Below are positions 26,087-33,649 of a stretch of DNA of 64,000 nucleotides, piece after piece (positions within the stretch are counted from its first letter, which is position 1; the number at the start of each line of letters is the position of its first letter). The position numbers were made by a program, and so were the translations under genes. This DNA is from JAXGXJ01 sp963829545 (GTDB taxonomy: Bacteria; Actinomycetota; Thermoleophilia; RBG-16-64-13), in the NCBI GenBank assembly GCA_963829545.1, contig CAWHIX010000005.1, positions 96,445 to 160,444 of the forward strand, in the 5' to 3' direction. The notes below the pieces were generated by a model. It was not told the origin of the DNA, made no database searches, and saw only the letters and a program-made list of their open reading frames with translations.

Positions 26087-26451
26087 TCCCACTCGAACAC
26101 ACCCCTCTTCCACGCATACACATAGCCGACGAGCAGGATGGCGATGAACACGAACATCTCCACCAGAGCGGCCGTGCCCAGGTCGCGCAGAGACACCGCC
26201 CAGGGGTAGATGAAGACGGCTTCCAAGTCGAAGAGCACGAAGAGCATCGCCACCAGGTAGTAGTGGACGTTCAGCGGAGCGCGGGCGTCCCCCTTGGGCG
26301 CGACGCCGCATTCGTAGGGCTCACCCTTGCTGGCGTTGCGACTTGAGGGCATCAGCAGGTGCGAGATGGCCACAAAGGCGATCGCCATCGCCGCACCTAT
26401 GGCGAACATGAGCGCGAACTGTATGACCAGATCGACGGTCTCGTTGACCAT
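26083..26451 (-). CDS. nuoA: Complex I subunit A
   Basis: A 122-residue three-helix protein starting at ATG 26451 with a G-rich ribosome site. The conserved loop KGEPYECGVAPKGDARAPLN contains the Cys of the NuoA switch loop, and helix 2-3 reads HYYLVAMLFVLFDLEAVFIYPW. First gene of the 11-gene nuo operon. An upstream in-frame start at 26475 would add eight Arg-rich residues. Confidence 0.94.
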   Translation of the reverse strand: MVNETVDLVIQFALMFAIGAAMAIAFVAISHLLMPSSRNASKGEPYECGVAPKGDARAPLNVHYYLVAMLFVLFDLEAVFIYPWAVSLRDLGTAALVEMFVFIAILLVGYVYAWKRGVFEWE

Positions 26452-26723
26452 ACCCACACCCCGTCGACGACGCAAGATCGTCCGTAAGTCGCAGACCTAT
26501 TGCTCCAATTTGAAAACGATAGCAAACCAGGCGATATCTGCGCAACAGAGAGCGATAAACTTGTGGCGCATCGTCGCGCACGCAGGTCCCCTCGACCTGC
26601 GTCCATCCCGCTCTAGGTTATACTACTTCGGGCCGGTGGGGAGACCCGGCTGAAGGACTTGAGATCCGGCAATTGATGCGCGGCTGATCCGCGAGAAGTA
26701 GTGGTTTTCAACCGGAGGATTCG
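26452..26723. promoter_or_regulatory. Divergent promoter region between nuoA and tatC
   Basis: This 272-base spacer separates the leftward nuo operon from rightward tatC. For nuo a weak candidate is TTGCGC (26544-26549), 18 bases, TATCGT (26520-26525) on the minus strand. For tatC, TATACT at 26619-26624 resembles a -10 but lacks a clear -35. CGCAGGTC-CC-TCGACCTGCG (26581-26600) is an imperfect inverted repeat that could be an operator. No coding sequence is supported here. Confidence 0.35.
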
Positions 26724-27485
26724 GTGACTAAGGATCCAGCCAAAGAGATGCCCCTTCTGGGGCACCTCGGTGAGTTGCGCAAGCGCCTTACCCGTGTCGC
26801 GATCGCCGTGGTGGTGTGCGTGATCGGGGCCTTCATCGCTAAGGATTGGGTGTTCACGCTGCTCCTGCGCCCGCTGCAGAGCACCGACGTGAACGAGTTG
26901 ACCACCCTGGGCGTGACCGAGGCCTTCATGAGTGTCCTCAAGGTCTCCATCTATGCCGGCCTGATAATCGCACTGCCCTACATCCTCTATGAGTTCTGGG
27001 CTTTCGTGATGCCGGCCCTCTACGAGAACGAGAAGAAGAGCACTATCCCCTACGTGGCCTTCACCACGGTTCTGTTCGTGTCCGGGGTCGCCTTCGGCTA
27101 CTTCGTCGTCCTGCCGGTGGGACTGACGTTCATGATCGGCTACGGCGGCGACCTCTTCAACCAGTTGCTTCAAGCCGAACGTTACATCACCTTCGTATCG
27201 ATGTTCTTGCTGGCCTTCGGCGCGGTCTTCGAGTTGCCTCTCGTGATGATGCTCCTCGCCTGGGCCGGCATCATCGACCACGTCAAGATGCGCAAGGTGC
27301 GCAAGTACGCCATCCTGGTCATGGCCGTCGTGGCCATGGTGTTCACCCCCAGCCAAGACCCTGTGAGCATGGCGCTCATGCTGGGGCCGCTGATCATTCT
27401 CTACGAGTTCGGTACTCGACTCGCCAAGCTGGCCGCCAAGAGAAAGGCCAAGCGGGACGCCTTGGCGGTCATCTCCGAGACCTGA
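26724..27485 (+). CDS. tatC: Twin-arginine translocase subunit TatC
   Basis: A 253-residue, six-helix membrane protein that recognises twin-arginine signal peptides. The N-terminal cytoplasmic motif LLGHLGELRKRLTR, the FMSVLKVSIYAGLIIALPYI segment and GGDLFNQLLQAERYITFV are diagnostic, and VFTPSQDPVSM closes the last loops. The GTG start follows GGAGG. It stands alone, with no tatA/B in the window. Tat export fits a genome rich in molybdopterin enzymes, although none of those here shows an evident twin-arginine leader. Confidence 0.93.
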   Translation: MTKDPAKEMPLLGHLGELRKRLTRVAIAVVVCVIGAFIAKDWVFTLLLRPLQSTDVNELTTLGVTEAFMSVLKVSIYAGLIIALPYILYEFWAFVMPALYENEKKSTIPYVAFTTVLFVSGVAFGYFVVLPVGLTFMIGYGGDLFNQLLQAERYITFVSMFLLAFGAVFELPLVMMLLAWAGIIDHVKMRKVRKYAILVMAVVAMVFTPSQDPVSMALMLGPLIILYEFGTRLAKLAAKRKAKRDALAVISET

Positions 27486-27537
27486 GGCTCGACTCCGTCC
27501 TCCTGAAACCCGCGGGTGCCGTTGCGAAGGTGAGCGC

Positions 27538-27550
27538 ATGGTGTTACCAT
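27538..27550. promoter_or_regulatory. Perfect FadR-type operator, ATGGT-GTT-ACCAT
   Basis: The 13-base palindrome contains TGGTNNNACCA, the known core for FCD-type GntR regulators. It lies 37 bases upstream of a gene encoding exactly such a regulator, fitting autoregulation. A GGGGGGG ribosome site follows nearer the ATG. Confidence 0.6.
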
Positions 27551-27587
27551 CGTACCTAGAATCGGCACCGATCGTGGGGGGGGCTTC

Positions 27588-29177
27588 ATGGCACACGGAG
27601 ACGATCAGGCAGTCAGCCGACTCAGACCCATAGCACCGCATACGATCGCCGACCAGGTAGTCGACCAACTCCGCCGACTCATCGAGACGGGGGAGTTCAA
27701 GCCCGGTGATCGCATCCCCGCCGAGCGCGATCTGGCACAGCAGTTCGGGGTAGGCCGGCCTGCAGTCAGAGAAGCCCTCCGGGAGCTCAAAGCACAGGGA
27801 CTGATCGTGTCCGGCCGGGGGGCCCAGGGGACCACCGTCGCCAGCCTTCACAGCCCCCAGTTTGCGGGGTCGCTCACTTCTTCCTTCGGACGGGGAGCGG
27901 AGCGAATCATCGAGTTGATGGAGGTCAGAAGCGCCGTGGAGATCGAGGCGGCGGGCCTTGCGGCCCGCCGCGCCACCCTCGAAGACCTGCGCCGACTCTC
28001 CGACCTGCTCACCAGTCCGGGAGAGAAGATCTCACCCGAGGCGGACGTGTCATTCCACACCGCCATCGCGGAATCGACCCACAACCCTCTCTTCGAACTG
28101 ATCATCCAGGAACCGGTGGAGATCCTCCACGACCACATGGCGGCCGTGCTGGCCGCCTTCTACGCAGAGCCGGGAGGAGCCACCGCCCTGCAGCAGCAGC
28201 ACGACGCCGTCAGACGCGCCATCCGCTCGGGCGACGAGCAGAAGGCGCGGGAGGCCATGCGCCGGCATCTGGACTACGTGGCCCGCGGTCTGGCCCAGAT
28301 GGTGGGCACCGGGCGGGTCATCCGCCTCATCTTCATCAACCTCGACGGCACCCTCCTGTCCGGACCCAGGCACATGTCCGAGCGCGCGAAGCAAACCATC
28401 GCCACAGTGCGAGAGGCAGGCATAGACATCGTCCTGGTCTCGTCGCGGCCTCCACGCTCCATCCGTGCCTTCCACCAGCAACTGGGTCTCCGCACCCCGG
28501 TGATAGCCTGCAACGGTGCTCTGCTCTGGAACATCCAGGCCGGAGCGGGCTTGGCCCACATCCCTCTCGATCCGGCTATTGCGGCCGAGGTAGTGGCCAT
28601 GGGCAGGGAACTGGGGGCGGCGGTCAGTATCGAGAGCGACGACGACTGGTTCGCCGACAGCCTGAGCGCGCCGGTTCAGGATAGGGTCGACAGGTTGGCG
28701 GTCCCCGCACCGGAGATGGGGCGCGTGGACGACATCCTCAAGAGCGGAGAGCCCATCGACAAGGTCTTCCTGGACCTTCGCGACTTGGACGAGAGCACCG
28801 GAGCCTCTGCCCTCGTCGCGCTGAGACGAGCCGTCGGCGACAGAACGACCCTCTTCGAAAGCACCCCCGGTTTCGTCGACGTCACGTCCCTGGAGGCGTC
28901 GAAGGTGACCATGGCGCAGCAGTTGGCGCGGCAGATGCAGGTCCCTGCCGAGCAGACCATGGCCATCGGTGATCACGATAGCGACGTCGCCCTTCTGCAG
29001 TGGGCCGGCATCGGGGTGGCTATGGGCAACGCGAGTCCCGGCGCCAAGAGGGCCGCCGACGTTATCACCTCGTCGAACCTCAGGGACGGCGTGGCTGAGG
29101 CCTTGGAGCAGTGGGTGCTTGGACAGAAGCTGGTGGGGTCGACGCTCCACGTACCCAATCCCGGTCTGGTGGAGTAG
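27588..29177 (+). CDS. GntR/FCD regulator fused to a HAD (Cof-type) domain with altered nucleophile
   Basis: A 529-residue two-part protein. Residues 15-85 are a GntR winged helix (AERDLAQQFGVGRPAVREAL). Residues 105-240 are an FCD ligand domain with the D-x3-H pair in DVSFHTAIAESTHNPLF and further His in QQHDAVRRAI and MRRHLDY. Residues 245-515 are a Cof/IIB-type HAD phosphatase fold: IFINLDGTLL, VLVSSRPPRSI, EASKVTM and AIGDHDSDVALL. The first motif reads N251-L-D, not D-x-D, so the phosphorylated nucleophile is Asn. The domain may therefore bind a sugar phosphate or similar ligand without hydrolysing it; that is inference. No stop or ribosome site separates the two halves, so this is a true fusion. 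Confidence 0.88.
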   Translation: MAHGDDQAVSRLRPIAPHTIADQVVDQLRRLIETGEFKPGDRIPAERDLAQQFGVGRPAVREALRELKAQGLIVSGRGAQGTTVASLHSPQFAGSLTSSFGRGAERIIELMEVRSAVEIEAAGLAARRATLEDLRRLSDLLTSPGEKISPEADVSFHTAIAESTHNPLFELIIQEPVEILHDHMAAVLAAFYAEPGGATALQQQHDAVRRAIRSGDEQKAREAMRRHLDYVARGLAQMVGTGRVIRLIFINLDGTLLSGPRHMSERAKQTIATVREAGIDIVLVSSRPPRSIRAFHQQLGLRTPVIACNGALLWNIQAGAGLAHIPLDPAIAAEVVAMGRELGAAVSIESDDDWFADSLSAPVQDRVDRLAVPAPEMGRVDDILKSGEPIDKVFLDLRDLDESTGASALVALRRAVGDRTTLFESTPGFVDVTSLEASKVTMAQQLARQMQVPAEQTMAIGDHDSDVALLQWAGIGVAMGNASPGAKRAADVITSSNLRDGVAEALEQWVLGQKLVGSTLHVPNPGLVE

Positions 29178-29223
29178 AGCCGGCGAGCACCTGCGCGGTC
29201 GCCTGCGAAGCGGCGCGCGCCTC

Positions 29224-29583
29224 CTAGACGCGCAGCCCCAGGTACGCGCTGGTTACGATCACCACCAGCACCAGCAGCGCCACCCCCGAGAAGAGCCACA
29301 TCCTGCGGCGGAGGAAGGCTACCAGCATGGCGACCACCCGAGCGGCCGGGGTTGCCAGAAGAACGAGCAGGCCCAGGGTGAAGAATCCCCCGGGCTCGAG
29401 AGCCGCCAGAGCGCGTGGCATGTCCGACAGAGAGGTCTCCCCAGGCACGGGGATATCCGGCCGCACTATGGTCAAGACCACCCCCACAAGCAACAGGGCC
29501 ACGGCGATGCAGAGGCCCAGGAGCAGCAGTCGGGAGAGGGCCCGGGCAAGACGGAGATCCGATGTACTTTCGGCGGTCCTCAT
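29224..29583 (-). CDS. DUF1634 family membrane protein
   Basis: A 119-residue protein with three membrane helices (about residues 18-40, 66-86, 95-117). The layout RALSRLLLLGLCIAVALLLVG, then a proline-rich external loop, then FFTLGLLVLLATPAARV matches the DUF1634 family. This family is regularly encoded next to TauE/SafE-type exporters. Its start overlaps the end of the TauE gene (ATGA). Function unknown; probably an accessory subunit of that transporter. Confidence 0.8.
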   Translation of the reverse strand: MRTAESTSDLRLARALSRLLLLGLCIAVALLLVGVVLTIVRPDIPVPGETSLSDMPRALAALEPGGFFTLGLLVLLATPAARVVAMLVAFLRRRMWLFSGVALLVLVVIVTSAYLGLRV

Positions 29584-30410
29584 CGCAGACTGATGCCTGC
29601 CGCAGCCAGGATCATCTGCACCGAGAGGATGAACAGCACCACTGCCAGGGCAAGGGCCAGGACCGAACTCCTCACCCTGATTGCCAGTCGCGAACCGAGC
29701 AGTGCCCCCGCGGTCACACCCAGGACCACGGGCACCGCCACCACAGGATCGACCAAGCCGCGGGCGAAGTAGACCGCCGCCCCGGCGCAGGCCGTCACTC
29801 CCAGCATCATGCTGCTAGTTGCAGCCGCCCCTCGCATGGGCACACCCATCCCCAGACGCATGGTCGGGACCGTAAGGAAGCCGCCCCCCACACCCAGGAG
29901 GCCCGAAACGTTGCCGGCGATGTAGGCGATGAACATGCCCAGCGGAAGCCGCTTCACCCGGTAGCGGACTCTTTCGTCCAGGTTGGCGTCGTAATAGGAG
30001 GCACCGAGACGACCCAAGCCGTCCCCCTCAGCCGGCGGCGGCGGGGCCGCCCCCCTGCTGAGGCCCATGTAGAGCGCTACCGCCACCATGACTGCGCCGA
30101 AGATGGCGCTCAGAGCGCTCTTCGAGAGGAGCGCTCCGACCAAGCCCCCGGAAAGGGCTCCGATGGTGAGGGCGGTCTCCATGGTGAGTCCCAGGCGCAG
30201 GTTGGCCAGTTCCTTGCGGATATAGGCTATGGAACTGCTGGTCGACGTGGCCACGACCGCGATGAGCGAAGCGGATATGGCCGTATGGATGGGAACGTCG
30301 AGAAAGAGAGTGAGCACCGGGATGATGAATATTCCACCACCCAGGCCCACCATCGCGCCGAACGCCCCACCGAGAAAGCCAACCAACGCCAGAAGGATGA
30401 CATGCGACAT
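29580..30410 (-). CDS. TauE/SafE family sulfite/organosulfur-type permease
   Basis: A 276-residue membrane protein with eight predicted helices in two repeats. The conserved repeat starts are FLGGAFGAMVGLGGGIFIIP and GNVSGLLGVGGGFLTVPTMR, the paired Gly-rich motifs of the family. Such proteins move sulfite, sulfonates or other small organic anions across the inner membrane. No sulfur-metabolism gene is adjacent, so the substrate is open. Short GC hairpin GGCGCC-GTCC-GGCGCC (30438-30453) lies between it and the VOC gene. Confidence 0.88.
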   Translation of the reverse strand: MSHVILLALVGFLGGAFGAMVGLGGGIFIIPVLTLFLDVPIHTAISASLIAVVATSTSSSIAYIRKELANLRLGLTMETALTIGALSGGLVGALLSKSALSAIFGAVMVAVALYMGLSRGAAPPPPAEGDGLGRLGASYYDANLDERVRYRVKRLPLGMFIAYIAGNVSGLLGVGGGFLTVPTMRLGMGVPMRGAAATSSMMLGVTACAGAAVYFARGLVDPVVAVPVVLGVTAGALLGSRLAIRVRSSVLALALAVVLFILSVQMILAAAGISLR

Positions 30411-30464
30411 CCCCTGATGTTAGCAGGCGTCACTCAGGCGCCGTCCGGCGCCGTTCGCCAGGGC

Positions 30465-30842
30465 CTATTTCATCTCGGTGATAACCAGATAGTTCCCGTC
30501 GAAGTCTTTGAACCAGGCGGCTCGTCCTTCGGGCATCTCCATCACACCGTTCACAGTCTTGAGATAGGGGAGGTCGAAGTCCTCGAAGACGATCCCGTGG
30601 TTGCGAAGGTCGGCCATCTCCCCGTCCAGATCATCGACCTGGAAGGCGACTTTGGTGGCCTCGCCCAGAGCCGCGTCGGTGCGATAGACCATCAGATCGG
30701 TACCATTGAGCGAGTAGAACACTTCTTCCGCCTCGTCCACCTGCCTCTCCGGGACCAGTCCCAACATCTTCTCGTAGAACGTGCGGGCACGGCCGAGGTC
30801 TTTCGTCGGGATGACGGCCCCGATCTTCGCGTTCTGCAACAT
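30465..30842 (-). CDS. VOC/glyoxalase-family protein
   Basis: A 125-residue single VOC domain built of two beta-alpha-beta-beta-beta units (KIGAVIPTKDLGRARTFYEK; VAFQVDDLDGEMADLRNHG). It ends FKDFDGNYLVITEMK, where a Glu/Asp metal ligand is usual. The N-terminal His ligand position reads GAVIPTKD, so metal binding is uncertain. ATG with AAAGGAG seven bases upstream. Could be a small-molecule isomerase, lyase or binding protein. Confidence 0.85.
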   Translation of the reverse strand: MLQNAKIGAVIPTKDLGRARTFYEKMLGLVPERQVDEAEEVFYSLNGTDLMVYRTDAALGEATKVAFQVDDLDGEMADLRNHGIVFEDFDLPYLKTVNGVMEMPEGRAAWFKDFDGNYLVITEMK

Positions 30843-30961
30843 CTGCGCTCCTTTCTCCTATCGCCGATAGCTGCACAGCAGTTGTACCCGAGACGGACCC
30901 CCTGCAACCGCGGCGTTGTATCCTTGGTGGAGTGAACGACGGCCCTGATGGGGGTGGCGAC

Positions 30962-32296
30962 ATGGACGACGGCACTTACTGCAGCGCATGTGGGCGGCGA
31001 TCGCCGGACGGCGCGAGTTTCTGCGCGAACTGCGGCGCCCCGTTGGTGCCCCCGCGTGGGACCGGCCGGCCGCCTGACCGGAGACGCCAGGGTCTGTGGA
31101 TCGCCTTGGCGGCCGTGGTCGCAGTGCTGATCGTGATCGCTGTGGCCATCCCCATTGTCCGCGCTGCTCGCGGCGACGGGGAGCAGGTCGCGGAGAGCAC
31201 CACTACCTCGTCGACGGCACCCCCGTCTACGACCACCGAACCTCCGGACACCTCAACCACTACCACCGAAGAGGCGACGTCGACTACGAGCACCACAGCC
31301 GCCCCCATTCCCGGGATCCCCGGCGATTCCAGCGGCGAATGGGTGGCGGTCGAGGTGCCCGACGTGGTGGCTCCGGCAGTGGCCGTTGCCCTGTCGGACG
31401 ACGTGATGGCCGTCAAGGTAGACACCGAGGGCGGCGCCGATCTACGCGCGCGCTTGTTCGCCACTGGGGAGACATTCGAACTCCCGGTCGGTGATGGGGA
31501 CATTGGCGGCATCGATGTGGACGGAAGGACCGTCGTGTGGTGGGAGGGTTCCTACGACGAGGCTACCTTCAGCTACGTCGATCAGCACATCTATACCTAT
31601 CGGCTCCCGGACGGACCCAAGATCGATATCGTAGGCGGCGACACGAACGTCGGCTATCCCCAGATTGCGGGACCGTGGTTGACCTGGGTGGAGGGCAGCC
31701 CCTGGGAAGAAGCGCCCGAGGAGTACTGGCGCATGCCTGTGTTCGGGTCGCTCCTCGATTCGCGGGGAGGGCCGGTGGGAGAACCAACCAGTCTGATACC
31801 TTCGGCCATCGCCTCGATCATCGGGGACGCCGTATGGACATACTCCCTGTCGGAGTCGTTCCTGGCCTGGGAGCAGATGGCGGAGGCAGACGGCGTCGCC
31901 GTGGGTATGTACGTGCTCGACCTGGTTACCGACGAGACCCTCAGTGTCGGCTCTCAAGCGTGGCGACCGTCCCTCAGTGGCGACACCCTCGTGTATTGGG
32001 GAGAGGATGACGGTCTCATCGCTCTCGATCTGGTATCCGGGGAACGCCAGCAGATCGACGCGCGAGGAGACTTCGCCACGGCCGCCCCGACCTTCGCGGC
32101 CTACTTCCGCCCCGCCGAGGCAGCAGGGGGCAACTACGAGATCGTCGCCCGTGGCTATGGTGGCGCGTACGAGCAGGTACTGGCCGAGGAGACCTCGGCG
32201 CCGCCATGGTTGTCGGCTCCCGTCGCCGTGGCCGGCGAGCGGGTGGCCTTCGTGGCCGACGAGGGTCTCCGCCTCTTCGAGTGGCAGGCCAGATAG
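30962..32296 (+). CDS. Zinc-ribbon, single-pass membrane protein with extracellular beta-propeller-like domain
   Basis: About 444 residues. Order: a four-Cys zinc ribbon at the N-terminus (YCSACGRR...FCANCGAPL), one membrane helix (LWIALAAVVAVLIVIAVAIP), a Thr/Ser/Pro/Glu-rich spacer of about 55 residues, then about 320 residues of repeated strands with WV/VWW/LTWVEG and VAFVADEG elements like a TolB/WD-type propeller. The ribbon should be cytoplasmic and the propeller outside. GTG at 30932 is an alternative start; I prefer ATG 30962 behind GGGGGTGG. No known function. Two hairpins follow the stop. Confidence 0.7.
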   Translation: MDDGTYCSACGRRSPDGASFCANCGAPLVPPRGTGRPPDRRRQGLWIALAAVVAVLIVIAVAIPIVRAARGDGEQVAESTTTSSTAPPSTTTEPPDTSTTTTEEATSTTSTTAAPIPGIPGDSSGEWVAVEVPDVVAPAVAVALSDDVMAVKVDTEGGADLRARLFATGETFELPVGDGDIGGIDVDGRTVVWWEGSYDEATFSYVDQHIYTYRLPDGPKIDIVGGDTNVGYPQIAGPWLTWVEGSPWEEAPEEYWRMPVFGSLLDSRGGPVGEPTSLIPSAIASIIGDAVWTYSLSESFLAWEQMAEADGVAVGMYVLDLVTDETLSVGSQAWRPSLSGDTLVYWGEDDGLIALDLVSGERQQIDARGDFATAAPTFAAYFRPAEAAGGNYEIVARGYGGAYEQVLAEETSAPPWLSAPVAVAGERVAFVADEGLRLFEWQAR

Positions 32297-32380
32297 TCAC
32301 CGGAGCCTCAGCCATCTGCCGATAGACGACAGGCGTCAGGCAGGAATCGGGCACCTGCGGCGCGTATCCACAGATGGGAG

Positions 32381-32401
32381 AGCGAACGAGACTCGTTCGC
32401 T
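32381..32401. terminator. Hairpin in convergent intergenic region
   Basis: AGCGAACGA-GAC-TCGTTCGCT, a perfect 9-bp stem (32381-32389/32393-32401), 85 bases after the stop of the zinc-ribbon gene. No T-run follows. Confidence 0.45.
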
Positions 32402-32488
32402 GAAAGTTCCCCTTCTCCTAAGGCGGAACCGCGGGTAACGGCGGGCTTGTCGACAGAACGAACGCCCCGGGGGGAAGCCACCCATTCT

Positions 32489-32514
32489 GGGGGACGCTCG
32501 CAAGGGCGTCCCCC
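32489..32514. terminator. Hairpin just beyond the small CobW-partner gene
   Basis: GGGGGACGC, an 8-base loop, GCGTCCCCC; a 9-bp perfect stem ending 22 bases beyond the stop of the leftward gene. Suits the end of the operon that begins near 39.9 kb. Confidence 0.5.
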
Positions 32515-32536
32515 TGACTTCGCTCTGGGCCGAGAA

Positions 32537-32950
32537 CTAAGCCGAGAGCGTCCAGGTGGCGCCGCCCGCGGAGGCGGCGCCGAGGGCCTCGCTGACGATC
32601 ACGCCGATGGCATCGCGGGTGAGACCGTACACGAGCACGGCAAGGTCCATCCGCAAGGCACCGGCATCCGTCTGCGGGGCGCCCGCATCCGCGGGCAACG
32701 CGTCCGCATCCGGGGGCGACGCCGCTTCGCAGCGGGCCCCGCTTTGGAGCGAGGTCAGATGGCAGTGGAAGCGGGCGTCGCCGGCCTCCACGTGACATTT
32801 GATGTGGCCGATGAGAGGCGAGCCGGCATCGGCGCAGCGCCGGGCGATGTCCTCCAAGAGCGCGGCAATCAGCGCGGCAGGATCGGCACGGCCTCCCCCA
32901 TTCATGGACACCCGAGTCGTGAACGGCTCGAGTAGATCGGATCGCGTCAT
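32537..32950 (-). CDS. Small protein of unknown function paired with CobW-type GTPase
   Basis: A 137-residue protein that I do not recognise. Residues 1-60 and 100-137 look ordered (AALIAALLEDIARRCADAG; LIGHIKCHVEAGD; LAVLVYGLTRDAIGVIVSEAL). Between them is a Pro/Ala/Asp-rich insert (PPDADALPADAGAPQTDAGA) encoded by a DNA stretch with GCATCCG repeated. HIKCHVE and FHCHLTS supply Cys and His that could bind metal. ATG 32950 has GAGG upstream; a GTG at 32980 overlaps the GTPase gene by 20 bases. Tight linkage implies joint work with that GTPase, perhaps on a metal cofactor. Confidence 0.6.
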   Translation of the reverse strand: MTRSDLLEPFTTRVSMNGGGRADPAALIAALLEDIARRCADAGSPLIGHIKCHVEAGDARFHCHLTSLQSGARCEAASPPDADALPADAGAPQTDAGALRMDLAVLVYGLTRDAIGVIVSEALGAASAGGATWTLSA

Positions 32951-32960
32951 ACGAGAGTCC

Positions 32961-33614
32961 TCATCGTGGGAGACGCCCACCAGCGTCGTTCCCCGGCGAC
33001 AGCCGGACGGCCAGCCCGCGCAGCGCCTCCGGATCCAGGGCCGAAAGTCGGCAGACGGCCGCCTGCGGGTTGAGCTTCGCCGCCACCTCTTCGGCGCGCG
33101 CCACTTCTTGCGCGGTGGCTTCGTCGATCTTCGTGATGACGATCTCGTCCACGTCCCGTACCTGGCTCTCGAGAAGAGGGGTCATCACCTCGATCAGCGC
33201 CTCCAGCCGGGTAGGGTCGAGCACTCCGATGCTGCGGACTACTCTGAAAGGAGGACCCTTGTAGTAGGCGAGAGCGTCGACCACCCCCCGGGGCGTGGCT
33301 ACCCCGCTGGCCTCCACCACGATCAGTTCGGGCTGGTGGATATCGGCCAGCGTCTGCAGGGTGGTGACCAGGTCGATGCCGATCTGGCAGCAGATGCAGC
33401 CGGAGGTTATCTCGTAGACTTCCAAGCCGCCGTCCCTCATCACCAGCTGGTCCACGCCGATCTCACCGATCTCGTTGACGATGAAGGCCGTCTTCAGGCC
33501 CTGGGCCGCAGCCTCCTTGGCCAGCGCCATTATGAGGGTAGTCTTGCCCGAGCCCAGAAAGCCGGTGAACAAGAGCAGCTGCGCCGACGGCGCCGGCGCT
33601 GTCGAATGGGTCAT
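32961..33614 (-). CDS. CobW/HypB/UreG-family (G3E) P-loop GTPase
   Basis: A 217-residue GTPase. P-loop LLLFTGFLGSGKTT is at residues 12-25, the switch region FIVNEIGEIGVDQ follows, and the metal-binding motif GCICCQIG carries the CxCC signature of the COG0523/CobW group. G3 and G4 elements are VVEASG and ITKID. Shorter than CobW (no C-terminal domain), closer to the HypB/UreG size. The family inserts or guards metals or cobalamin in target enzymes. ATG 33614 lies 35 bases after the phosphoketolase gene; the target is unknown. Confidence 0.85.
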   Translation of the reverse strand: MTHSTAPAPSAQLLLFTGFLGSGKTTLIMALAKEAAAQGLKTAFIVNEIGEIGVDQLVMRDGGLEVYEITSGCICCQIGIDLVTTLQTLADIHQPELIVVEASGVATPRGVVDALAYYKGPPFRVVRSIGVLDPTRLEALIEVMTPLLESQVRDVDEIVITKIDEATAQEVARAEEVAAKLNPQAAVCRLSALDPEALRGLAVRLSPGNDAGGRLPR

Positions 33615-33649
33615 CGCCGATACAACAGGCGGCGGGGTCGAGTCGCCCG

